Below, piece after piece: positions 25,611 to 32,717 of a stretch of DNA of 56,945 nucleotides. Position numbers and translations under genes: made by a program. Origin of the DNA: Nitrososphaeria archaeon (lineage in GTDB: Archaea > Thermoproteota > Nitrososphaeria > JACIWG01); NCBI GenBank assembly GCA_029776125.1, contig JARVJS010000014.1, positions 1 through 56,945 of the forward strand, written 5' to 3'. A model generated the notes under the pieces. The model worked only from the letters and a program-made list of their open reading frames with translations. It did not search any database and was not told the origin of the DNA. The number at the start of each line of letters is the position of its first letter. Position 1 is the stretch's first letter.

Positions 25611-25937
25611 TACCGTTTGAGTAGAAAACTTATTTAAACATTATGGTCCTCCAGCCAAAGAAGACCTTCGCCCCAAAACATCCTACAGCCTCCCATCCCA
25701 TGCCAGCCAACTCCCTCCCCCCTCCATGGTCGACACCATCGTCTCTGCAGCCTTCAGCAGCGTTTACCCTTTAACGGTGGAGGAAACAAAAGTTTCGTCC
25801 CAAACCAAGCTAAAGCACATGCTTTAGCAGGCCCAGCCCAGACTCCGCCAAACCTAACTTCCTAAGCGTGCCTAAACATTCTCATTGTAAGATTACATAA
25901 TGCTAAAGCAAGAGACCTTTCAACCATACTCTTTTAC
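25611..25937. other. Non-coding gap with palindrome copy 6
   Basis: Contains the TTTAAATAAG promoter element of the surface gene (about 25632-25641, - strand), the palindrome at 25810-25827 and the repeat tail after it. No credible ORF. Confidence 0.5.
25810..25827. repeat. CTAAAGCA-CA-TGCTTTAG palindrome (copy 6)
   Basis: Best copy of the dispersed palindrome, with perfect 8-bp arms. It is followed by GCAGGCCCAGCCCAGACTC, similar to the sequence after copy 5. Confidence 0.75.
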
Positions 25938-26036
25938 ATGCATGTTATCGCAAGAGACGACAACGTCCCCGAAATACTTGAGATTATACCTTCACCGGAG
26001 GAGGTTAGTGACATGGTACGCGAGAAGGGAGAATAG
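25938..26036 (+). CDS. Possible 32-residue peptide
   Basis: ATG 25938 opens MHVIARDDNVPEILEIIPSP, then an acidic helix ending REKGE before TAG. It lies 2 nt from the 3' end of the convergent winged-helix gene. The amino-acid mix looks protein-like, but there is no ribosome site or clear promoter, so this may be a remnant or chance. Confidence 0.25.
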   Translation: MHVIARDDNVPEILEIIPSPEEVSDMVREKGE

Positions 26037-26038
26037 CA

Positions 26039-26795
26039 TCATAGCCTGTCTTCTCGCCCTTTAGGCCGCATACTCGGCGACCTCAAAACTTTTATCCCAT
26101 ACAATTTTTCAAAAACTTCTGTCAAGACCTCCTTTTTACGTTTGACAAGCTCCCTTCTCGCCTCCGGATCCGGGATGCGCCTCAAAATTTTGTCGAACGC
26201 GTGGGAGGGCGCAAACTCTATGACAAGCCTAAACCTCACCGCCTCCACATCATCTCCGCAAACTTCTGGAACCGCAGCCTTCACAACATCCCCCCGTATA
26301 CGATAGAAAAGTTCTTTGGAAAACTTTGCCTCCTGCAGACCATACACTTTCAAGCTCTCGAGATAAAGTTCGCCTAAAAAGGCATAAAACAAGCGTTCGC
26401 CTTCCCCGCATCCGGCGACAAGCTCTCGAACAAAAGGACTTCTCACCAGACTTGACACAATATCCTCTGACGCAACCTTGTCAAAAGAAGATGGTGACGG
26501 AATCACCCCCCTCCCCACCTCATCCAGTCTCCCAATCTCCTGCGGCAGCATAGCAGCCTCCATAAGCCGCATGTTCTCCGGCACACTGACACCTCCTAGG
26601 ACGTCAAAGCCTTTTTCAGTCAAAACATATTTTCCCCCAGCATCCTTCTCAACCAAACCCATGCCCCGCAACTCTCTCAGATGCTCGCAAACCGTTTTCT
26701 CAGACACCCTCAAAAAACGCCTTAACTCACTCCAACTCCGCCCCCCCCTCCAAAAGAAAACCTAGCAAACGCCTTTTCTGCCCACTTAAAATCAT
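26039..26795 (-). CDS. Winged-helix transcription regulator interrupted by a frameshift at a G8 tract
   Basis: ATG 26795 gives MILSGQKRRLLGFLLEGG. The frame then breaks at a run of eight G (26748-26741, - strand), and the continuation RSWSELRRFLRVSEKTVCEHLRELRGMGLVEKD lies in the next frame. Joined with seven G, it forms a complete ArsR/MarR-like winged helix with KYVLTEKGFDVL as wing and a helical C-terminal domain of about 180 residues. A TTTTAAGG promoter lies at 26845-26852. The break may be a sequence error, a phase-variable tract or a real mutation. The uninterrupted part alone starts at TTG 26713. Confidence 0.65.
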
Positions 26796-26844
26796 ACTCT
26801 ATCAGCCCACCCAAACATACAATCTCACATAAGCCTTCTCCAGC

Positions 26845-26852
26845 CTTAAAAG
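26845..26852 (-). promoter_or_regulatory. TATA-type promoter of the winged-helix gene
   Basis: TTTTAAGG preceded by CTCC on the - strand; the expected start of transcription is near 26822. Confidence 0.5.
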
Positions 26853-26979
26853 GAGAAAAGGGGGACAGCATACTCACCTCAGCCAGCAGCCCAAACGGAG
26901 GCCGCGGCAGCCTGCACCCCCACATGCTCTTCGCCTGCCCCCAACATTTTTTGAAAAAAAACATGATCTTCTGTCTCCC

Positions 26980-26986
26980 TTTTAAG
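26980..26986 (+). promoter_or_regulatory. TATA-type promoter before the 34-residue zinc-ribbon gene
   Basis: CTCCCTTTTAAGCG on the + strand; the expected start is near 27009, 6 nt before ATG 27015. Confidence 0.5.
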
Positions 26987-27014
26987 CGCCTGGACGGGAC
27001 CGTGTTGGAATGGA

Positions 27015-27119
27015 ATGTTGTATGCGCATGTTTGCCCAAGATGCGGTTTCGAAAACGTTGGACGCAGGCCTCTGATGGTCCTCGTGTGCAGGAAACGCGG
27101 TGTGCCAGAAGACTTTTGA
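27015..27119 (+). CDS. 34-residue zinc-ribbon-like peptide
   Basis: The frame ATG 27015 to TGA 27119 reads MLYAHVCPRCGFENVGRRPL, then MVLVCRKRGVPEDF. CPRCG is a zinc knuckle; the second knuckle has only one cysteine (VCRKRG), as though the final C were replaced by R. The promoter 32 bp upstream fits a nearly leaderless message. A longer overlapping frame from 26924 is in another phase and lacks such motifs. It precedes the nuclease-like gene by 57 nt. Confidence 0.45.
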   Translation: MLYAHVCPRCGFENVGRRPLMVLVCRKRGVPEDF

Positions 27120-27176
27120 ACACTTTCTCTTCCTCTTTTATATTATGTTCTGTACCAAATGTAGGCTGCACAGTCT

Positions 27177-28187
27177 ATGCCTTCTGGATCCTTGAAGATG
27201 CTGGAAGACTATCTGGAGGATATAGTGTTAAACAGTCTACCGTACACTGTCGCGAAACTGAAGGAGAACCCGACTGTCAGCGAACCGGAAGCAAAAAATG
27301 TTGTCGGCAAAGTCTGCGAACTCAAGACACTGCTGGCCCTGTACACGATCCTATCGGAAATCATGCCAGAAGACGGCATACTCTACATAGAATACAACAG
27401 CCAATATAATAGGAGAAAATGGAGGCTCAAAGAGAAGCCCAACGACGAAGGCGCAGACATCCAGATCGCGTCAAAAAATGTTCTAGTAGAAGTTGAGGTC
27501 AAGCACCGCCTCAGCGGCTACACGACAGAAAAAGAGTTCACCGAAAAAATTCTGCCAAAATATCATCCGCGCGCCAAAAAAATCCTTGTACTCTACACCG
27601 GCTACACGGAGCAAGAAAAAGAGAACCTCAGAAGACTCTGCAACAGACACGACGTCACCCTGATCGTGGACAAGCCAATCGAATACAGGAAACGCGAGGG
27701 CGCCTACGAATTCAACCCAGCAAGCTTAAGCATGCAGGCCGCCAACCTCGCAACCGTGGCAACAAAACTATCCTACCACCTAAAAAAACACCTAACCACC
27801 GCCACAGCAACAAAACAACCATCTTCTTCTTCCTATACAATACATAGTAATCTATACTATACAATGGACTATAGTAAAACGGATTACAGTAGAACATTCT
27901 ATAACAGCAGCGTTGACCATATAATGTTTGATTGGGTGATGTTTGATTGTATTATGTTTGATGATATGATGTTCTGTTCTGATGCAATGTTGTGTTCTGG
28001 TATAATGTCATGTTCTAGTGTCATGTCCTATGCTGGCATCATGTTGTCGACTGTTCCATGGGACACCCTGTCCCCAGACGGTATAATGTATTATGCTAGC
28101 ATAAAATGTTATGGGGCGAGAATGTTGGAGGAAACTGGTGCCTGCGGAGGCTGCAAAAAAACCGATTTTTTTGACATAATATTATAA
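27177..28187 (+). CDS. PD-(D/E)XK-like nuclease with a repetitive C-terminal tail
   Basis: Residues about 1-185 form an alpha/beta domain in which ADIQIASKNVLVEVEVKHR supplies the D...E-x-K pattern of PD-(D/E)XK nucleases, preceded by an acidic helix (GKVCELKTLLALYTIL). Residues 186-230 are a helical, low-complexity linker. From about 245 the sequence changes to a run of about 5-6-residue units around 'IMFD' and 'IMSCS', rich in Met, Phe, Cys and Ser, encoded by degenerate 15-18-nt repeats, and it ends in CGGCKKTDFFDIIL. DNA cleavage is inferred. The tail has no recognised counterpart and may be misfolded coding sequence or an adhesive repeat. Confidence 0.6.
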   Translation: MPSGSLKMLEDYLEDIVLNSLPYTVAKLKENPTVSEPEAKNVVGKVCELKTLLALYTILSEIMPEDGILYIEYNSQYNRRKWRLKEKPNDEGADIQIASKNVLVEVEVKHRLSGYTTEKEFTEKILPKYHPRAKKILVLYTGYTEQEKENLRRLCNRHDVTLIVDKPIEYRKREGAYEFNPASLSMQAANLATVATKLSYHLKKHLTTATATKQPSSSSYTIHSNLYYTMDYSKTDYSRTFYNSSVDHIMFDWVMFDCIMFDDMMFCSDAMLCSGIMSCSSVMSYAGIMLSTVPWDTLSPDGIMYYASIKCYGARMLEETGACGGCKKTDFFDIIL

Positions 28188-28365
28188 TACACTGTTCCAG
28201 CGGAGGGGAAAATGTATCGGGGGCGAAAAAAGAGAGTAGACTAGGCTGAAGAAGCTTGCGTGATGTTCACCCGACCACCCTTCCCCTGGCCTGCGGAAGA
28301 AGACGGGGAAGCCGGACTCTCCCACCACCTTCTTTCACACGCTGGAAAAAGGTGGAGAAAAAGGA

Positions 28366-29058
28366 GTGTGGAAGGAGAAGGGGAAAACAGTTAAATGGGG
28401 GCGGAAAAACATTCTGCCACAGAAGAAAATGTCATCCCGTCCAGAAGACGGTAGAAAGGCGTCCGAAAAGATCCTGTCCACAGCATCAGCAAACGGACCT
28501 AAATCTTCTGCCAAAAGAGAAAACAGGATTGTTGGAAAAACCATTCTGGCAGCAGCAACCGTGTTCGGAATCCTCCTCCTAACAGGACTTCTGATGGAGG
28601 CAACGGCACCAGAAACTTTGACAGCATCGAAAACCGCTGCCGCCACCAGCACTGTAGCCGAAACAGTCTACGGGGCAGGAGAACCTGTCATCGCAGGAAA
28701 CCTAGCGTACACGGTCGAAAAAGTTTACACAGCAGACCGGATCGCGTTCGCGAAAGCAGACGGCGTATACGTGATAGTCTCCCTCACAATAGAAAACGTT
28801 GGCAAAGAAACCGTCACAGTAGACAGTGAAATGCTAAAAATAGAGGACGAACAGGGCCGAACATACAGTGCAAACGATGACGCAACAGTCTTCCTCGACC
28901 GCGGCTTAATCGTGAGACAGTTTCAGCCAAACATCCCCTCCAGAGCAGACATCGCATTCGACGTCCCCAAAAACATAGGCAGAATCAGCCTAAGAGTCTA
29001 CTCTGACAAAAACTCCAAAGAATACAAGCTCATAGACCTGGGCACAGCAGCAGACTAG
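28366..29058 (+). CDS. Membrane-anchored DUF4352-like extracellular protein
   Basis: A basic cytosolic head of about 55 residues is followed by one transmembrane helix (TILAAATVFGILLLTGLLM), a Thr/Ala-rich spacer and a beta-sandwich domain. The sandwich, VYVIVSLTIENVGKETVTVDSEMLKIEDEQGRTY with a later FQPNIPSRADIAFDVP, is the typical DUF4352/telokin-like pattern. Such domains are displayed on cell surfaces with unknown partners. GTG 28366 follows GGTGGAG by 8 nt; ATG 28429 is an alternative without a clear ribosome site. It converges with the FkbM gene. Confidence 0.7.
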   Translation: MWKEKGKTVKWGRKNILPQKKMSSRPEDGRKASEKILSTASANGPKSSAKRENRIVGKTILAAATVFGILLLTGLLMEATAPETLTASKTAAATSTVAETVYGAGEPVIAGNLAYTVEKVYTADRIAFAKADGVYVIVSLTIENVGKETVTVDSEMLKIEDEQGRTYSANDDATVFLDRGLIVRQFQPNIPSRADIAFDVPKNIGRISLRVYSDKNSKEYKLIDLGTAAD

Positions 29059-29070
29059 GCCAGCTTACAC

Positions 29071-29913
29071 TCAACACTCCCCCAAAGGATAGAACATGTA
29101 ATATTCTGGAGCAACATTAACCATGCCATAGCCTGGCGGAAAACATTTCCAAAGCTTACCCGGATCATCCTTGACTTCCACAACAACCTTAGGCCGCCAC
29201 CTTCCAATAGACTCCCTCATCCCCTCCAAAACCATAAGCTCAGCACCCTCCACGTCAACCTTAACAAAATCGATCCTCCCAACATCCTCCAGCAGAAAAT
29301 CAAGTGGAACAGCTGGAACAGCATAAAACCTTTCCCCAACATCGAAGACAACACTATTGTGTCCCATGCTCCTTCCAACCTTCAACCTAACCTCCCCAAA
29401 CCCATTCCATGCGGCAACATTGTATAAGACAACATTATCTAGCCCGTTAACGCGAACATTTTTAGCCAAAACAGAGAAGGTGCGCGGACAAGCTTCCACC
29501 GCAACAACCTTAGCATGCGGAAAACGTTTAGCAACCTGCACAGCATACTTTCCAACATGAGCTCCAACGTCAACAAACACGCCACCATCACCCAAGCAGA
29601 CAAGATCCCACATCCACCTCTCGAAATCGTCTGACACAATAAACAGGCTTTCGACGTCAACAGCGTGGAAAACACATTCTCCAACCCTAACCCTTGCACC
29701 AGAAACAATCCTGTCACCCAACCCCCTAACATGCTCCAGGAAACCAGCCTTCTCCACAAAAAGATTCGGCACACTAGCAAACAGTGCAGCAAAAAAGATT
29801 CTAACAGCATCCAGAACACCCTGTCCCCGGAAAACGAACCCGAACCTGCGGAAAAAATATTCCAGGAAACCCCTCAAACTGTGCCCACGAACCCCTCTAC
29901 CAGACATCATCAT
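29071..29913 (-). CDS. FkbM-family SAM-dependent methyltransferase
   Basis: The 281-aa enzyme carries the Rossmann SAM motif VFVDVGAHVGKYAVQVAKRFP (residues about 116-136), then VVAVEACPRTFSVLAKNVRVNG. The FkbM-type end is PLDFLLEDVGRIDFVKVDVEGAELMVLEGM. This family O-methylates sugars or small molecules, so it may modify glycans of the two surface proteins of the element. Three consecutive ATG codons lie at 29913, 29910 and 29907. A TTTTAAAC promoter centred at about 29932 places transcription at these codons, so the message is leaderless. An N-terminal extension to 29988 is therefore unlikely. Confidence 0.88.
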   Translation of the reverse strand: MMMSGRGVRGHSLRGFLEYFFRRFGFVFRGQGVLDAVRIFFAALFASVPNLFVEKAGFLEHVRGLGDRIVSGARVRVGECVFHAVDVESLFIVSDDFERWMWDLVCLGDGGVFVDVGAHVGKYAVQVAKRFPHAKVVAVEACPRTFSVLAKNVRVNGLDNVVLYNVAAWNGFGEVRLKVGRSMGHNSVVFDVGERFYAVPAVPLDFLLEDVGRIDFVKVDVEGAELMVLEGMRESIGRWRPKVVVEVKDDPGKLWKCFPPGYGMVNVAPEYYMFYPLGEC

Positions 29914-29927
29914 ACAAGACGTCCACC

Positions 29928-29936
29928 GTTTAAAAG
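29928..29936 (-). promoter_or_regulatory. TATA-type promoter of the FkbM gene
   Basis: TTTTAAAC preceded by TTCTCC on the - strand, about 25 bp from the ATG triplet at 29907-29913. Confidence 0.6.
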
Positions 29937-30018
29937 GAGAACATGGGAGACAGTGGACCAGAAGAGGGGAGCAGGCTTCCCAGAACATTGTCCAGCCAGG
30001 AAGCCTAAACCCCTCTTA

Positions 30019-30139
30019 CGTGGGCTCCACCGTCCAACACCCTCCACTTGGGAGGTTAGCTGGACGGCTTCAACGCCCACGTTTCGGCCCCACCGGGCCA
30101 ACCCCGCACCAGCCTCCCACCCCATGCAGGAAGCATGGG
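30019..30139. ncRNA. Candidate structured RNA: nested three-part stem plus two hairpins
   Basis: Three nested stems enclose one another: CGTGGGC (30019-30025) with GCCCACG (30075-30081), CCGTCCA (30030-30036) with TGGACGG (30061-30067), and CCCTCC (30040-30045) with GGGAGG (30050-30055). They are followed by GGCCC/GGGCC (30086-30099) and CCCATGC/GCATGGG (30121-30139). The region lies between two - strand genes in a 360-bp gap without a credible ORF. The strand and function cannot be told. A terminator-rich gap is the simpler alternative. Confidence 0.5.
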
Positions 30140-30273
30140 AGAAGAGGAGACTGGAAACGGAGCTCCCATTTCGGGATCGTCAGAGAGGGAATTCCAACTT
30201 AACCCATCCTCTCAACACACTAGTCCACCCAAACCTTCCCCCAAAAAATGGTGGAAAAAGAGGGGAGAGAAAA

Positions 30274-30690
30274 CTAGTCCCACCAGAACCTGTACACAAA
30301 ATACATTCCACTGTCTTCGAAGACACCGAACTCGTCCGCGGAAGCCTTCAACGCAAGCCCATCAAACAGTTCAGCCAACACCAGAAAATCTATTCTTTCA
30401 CCGGAACCAAACTTTGGGACCACAACATATATGACCCTCGACCCCTCGTTTCCCACAACAAACTTGTGCAGCCGACAGCCTCCTCCCATCCGCTGGACAG
30501 CACGGTTTACTTCGGAAACAAGCTCAGTAAGCCCCTCGACAGTGAAACCATTATAGCAGCCAGCACGTTCAACAAACGCGAGCGCCTCCTCCGGAGAAAG
30601 CTCGACAAGAAAGTTGGATGAAACCCTGTCAAGCTGCAGCGCAAGATCAACCCTTCTAGAGAAACCGCTTCCATCTTGGCTGAAGCACAT
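30274..30690 (-). CDS. Unrecognised element protein, last gene of the ParB-like operon
   Basis: ATG 30690 is chosen because TTTTTGGAGG stands 4 nt before it; an in-frame extension upstream would overlap the previous gene. The 138-aa product is mixed alpha/beta (LSPEEALAFVERAG, then LTELVSEVNRAVQRMGGG, VIYVVVPKFGSGERIDFLVLAELFDG). It has no known motif. It follows the second of the two paralogous genes by 22 nt on the same strand. Function unknown. Confidence 0.6.
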   Translation of the reverse strand: MCFSQDGSGFSRRVDLALQLDRVSSNFLVELSPEEALAFVERAGCYNGFTVEGLTELVSEVNRAVQRMGGGCRLHKFVVGNEGSRVIYVVVPKFGSGERIDFLVLAELFDGLALKASADEFGVFEDSGMYFVYRFWWD

Positions 30691-30712
30691 TCTTCCTCCA
30701 AAAAGATGCCGT

Positions 30713-31414
30713 CTACCGTCCAAGGTCAGCTGCCAGAACATGCGGTCTAACAGTATCAAGCATGCGCTCGAAAACACCATCATTCCATCTCCTTACACCA
30801 TCGTATGCCCTGGAAACGGTTTCAAGAAACTCTGCCAGCACATCGGCTGCAGAGGATACAACATTAAACAGTCGACTAAGGTCAACCGCGCTGGAGACAA
30901 CAAGAGAATAGAGAGTTCCATCGGATACAAGATGCAGCAGCCTAACATTATCTGACGAGAAAACAATCTCCGAAACCCGAACACGCTCGAGCACGCCAAA
31001 AGACTGTGAAACAAGAAACTTGGCCCTAGAACATTTAATGCTAGAACAGTCTCCAGAAAACCTCCTGCGCAAGACAACAGGCTTATAGAGTCTAACACGC
31101 CTGCTGAGGCGACAGAGTACAACGAAAGCGTCCCTAACCTGGCTCCTAACACATTCAGCCAAAACCTCACCCTTTCCCCTGACAAGGTTCAGGAAACCGA
31201 ACAGGTCAACCTTGCCGTCGACAGTACTAAAATCCTTTTCAACAAAAACAATCTTCAGCCCACCATCTTCCTCGAACATGACAGCCCGTCTAGAGAGAGA
31301 AAAAGGCTTAAGGTACGAGAAACATTCTACAACCTTCGCTGCCACATTCCTGTTCAAAGCATGCACGTCACACGACTGGAGCATGCCAAAAAGTCTCCTA
31401 GCATCAGAGTCCAT
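30713..31414 (-). CDS. Unknown protein, paralogue of the 31675-32385 gene
   Basis: The about 233-aa protein has the stretch VVECFSYLKPF near residue 30 and a helical middle (VRSQVRDAFVVLCRLSRRVRLYKP). It ends with a segment of short strands and helices (VSEIVFSSDNVRLLHLVSDGTLYSLVVS). The same landmarks in the same order occur in 31675-32385, so the two arose by duplication. I know no family for them. ATG 31414 overlaps the TGA stop of the zinc-ribbon gene by 1 nt, implying coupled translation. Confidence 0.65.
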   Translation of the reverse strand: MDSDARRLFGMLQSCDVHALNRNVAAKVVECFSYLKPFSLSRRAVMFEEDGGLKIVFVEKDFSTVDGKVDLFGFLNLVRGKGEVLAECVRSQVRDAFVVLCRLSRRVRLYKPVVLRRRFSGDCSSIKCSRAKFLVSQSFGVLERVRVSEIVFSSDNVRLLHLVSDGTLYSLVVSSAVDLSRLFNVVSSAADVLAEFLETVSRAYDGVRRWNDGVFERMLDTVRPHVLAADLGR

Positions 31415-31638
31415 CAGGAGCACCCTTCCAAGAGAACCTTCCTCGCATCACTTTCACATCGTGCCACAATGCTGCCGCAGACCGGACAACGGTACTCTTG
31501 GTCGTCGACGTCAACAGACTCAATACCATAGTATTCGCCCACACCATCTCTTACAGTGAAGCCGCCGCGCACAAACTCTGTCGCAGAATACTCGAGCTCC
31601 ACAATAAGGCTGCCGCAGAAAGGACACTTTCCCACCAC
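31414..31638 (-). CDS. Two-knuckle zinc-ribbon protein between the paralogues
   Basis: The 74-aa product has CPFCGSLIVELEYSATEF at the N-terminus and YRCPVCGSIVARCESDARKV near the C-terminus, giving a Cys4 zinc ribbon with a long acidic loop. GTG 31638 follows TTTTTTGGGGG by 6 nt. It is coupled to the downstream paralogue gene by a TGATG overlap. The pairing suggests that the zinc protein works with the paralogues; their role is unknown. Confidence 0.65.
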   Translation of the reverse strand: MVGKCPFCGSLIVELEYSATEFVRGGFTVRDGVGEYYGIESVDVDDQEYRCPVCGSIVARCESDARKVLLEGCS

Positions 31639-31674
31639 CTAACACCCCCAAAAAAGGGAAACAGGGGAAACATT

Positions 31675-32385
31675 CTAAAAGAGTTCCCTGGAAACACGGT
31701 ACGGTTCAACAGTCAACTCCATCTGCTCCAGAACCCGACCATTCTCCTCAAACACTGGAGAAAGCTGCCTCCTCAGCTGCTCAGCAAGTTCAGCGATGAC
31801 GTCAAACAAAAGAGGAAACCGTGCCACCACATCACGCAAATCATAGCATAATCCAATATTGAAAACGTACACCACATCATTCGACAGCACGTAAAAGGTT
31901 CCAGGATCAGACGCATTCAACATGACAGAGTCAACGGAATCCAACCTTATCACAGGAAGCTGCTTACTTGACACAGAAACATACTTGAGCCCACGGTCAG
32001 GAAAGCCCCTGGACAAAACCTTTTCAGCAGAAGCCTCCTCAACAAGCCTTATCCTCCCAGCAAGCATGCAAAGATCATAGAACGCTCTCCTAACAAGCGG
32101 CCTAACGTACCTGGAGAGGACAGCACCATGTTTCCTGACAACGTCAAAAAACTCTTTCCCCAAAACCTCTCCCACAATAAACCTTGTACCATAAACATAG
32201 ATCCTCCGGTCAACCCATGTTCTAACAAAATAGTGTAGGACAACACCATCTTCTTTGACTGGAACAATGAACGGCTTAAGATGCGAGAAACATTCCACAA
32301 TCTTGTCCAAAACCTTCTTCCTGTAAACGCTCAAGTCAACTTCCAAGAGCATACGTTTCACGCGTCTAACATCGTCTTCCAACAT
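31675..32385 (-). CDS. Unknown protein, paralogue of the 30713-31414 gene
   Basis: The about 236-aa protein (MLEDDVRRVKRMLLEVDLSV...) shares IVECFSHLKPF, VRPLVRRAFYDLCMLAGRIRLV and DSVDSVMLNASDPGTFYVLSNDVVYVF with its neighbour, at matching positions. It lacks cysteine knuckles and membrane segments. ATG 32385 follows TTTTTTGGGGG by 5 nt; the TTG at 32397 is less likely. It sits in a - strand operon running from the parB-like gene to 30274. No function can be assigned. Confidence 0.65.
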   Translation of the reverse strand: MLEDDVRRVKRMLLEVDLSVYRKKVLDKIVECFSHLKPFIVPVKEDGVVLHYFVRTWVDRRIYVYGTRFIVGEVLGKEFFDVVRKHGAVLSRYVRPLVRRAFYDLCMLAGRIRLVEEASAEKVLSRGFPDRGLKYVSVSSKQLPVIRLDSVDSVMLNASDPGTFYVLSNDVVYVFNIGLCYDLRDVVARFPLLFDVIAELAEQLRRQLSPVFEENGRVLEQMELTVEPYRVSRELF

Positions 32386-32408
32386 AATTTCCCCCAAAAA
32401 AGGGTGGT

Positions 32409-32669
32409 CTAGTCGAAGTTGAACAGCAGAAAGTATGCTGGAGCAACAACAAGCAGCCCTATCGCACCAAACACTGCAGCATAAACTTTGACGGGATCAA
32501 ACACTGGAGGCATAAAGCATCCAAGCAGTCCGTCGACAACAAACCATCTTGGAAAATACTTGTCTGGAGCAAGGAAAACATCGAATGAAAAGAGTATACT
32601 GTAGGCGGACAAGACGGCGATGGCAGCGGTTACAAGGAGAACGTTAGCCTTAACCTTCAATGCAACCAT
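32409..32669 (-). CDS. Small two-helix membrane protein in the ParB-like operon
   Basis: The 86-aa product has two transmembrane helices (VLLVTAAIAVLSAYSILFSFDVF and VKVYAAVFGAIGLLVVAPAYFLLF) separated by a loop of about 20 residues with FPRWFVVDG. TTTTTTGGAGG stands directly before ATG 32669. The spacing is short, so TTG 32660 is a possible start. Family unknown. It lies between the parB-like gene and the first paralogue gene, and could tether the partition or paralogue proteins to the membrane, but that is speculation. Confidence 0.6.
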   Translation of the reverse strand: MVALKVKANVLLVTAAIAVLSAYSILFSFDVFLAPDKYFPRWFVVDGLLGCFMPPVFDPVKVYAAVFGAIGLLVVAPAYFLLFNFD

Positions 32670-32717
32670 CCCCTCCAAAAAACGGTAAGCCGGTGGAAAG
32701 AAAAGGAAATCCAGGGT

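Noticed and set aside
26722..27171. Long - strand frame ending in a Gly-rich stretch
   Set aside because: It is a shadow frame crossing the G8 tract. Its composition is not protein-like, and the winged-helix N-terminus lies in another frame of the same strand.
28211..28243. Ten-codon frame MYRGRKKRVD after GGAGGGG
   Set aside because: It has a good ribosome site but is too short to support as a gene without expression data.
29914..29988. N-terminal extension of the FkbM enzyme
   Set aside because: It would cross the promoter element; the three ATG codons at 29907-29913 match the predicted transcription start.
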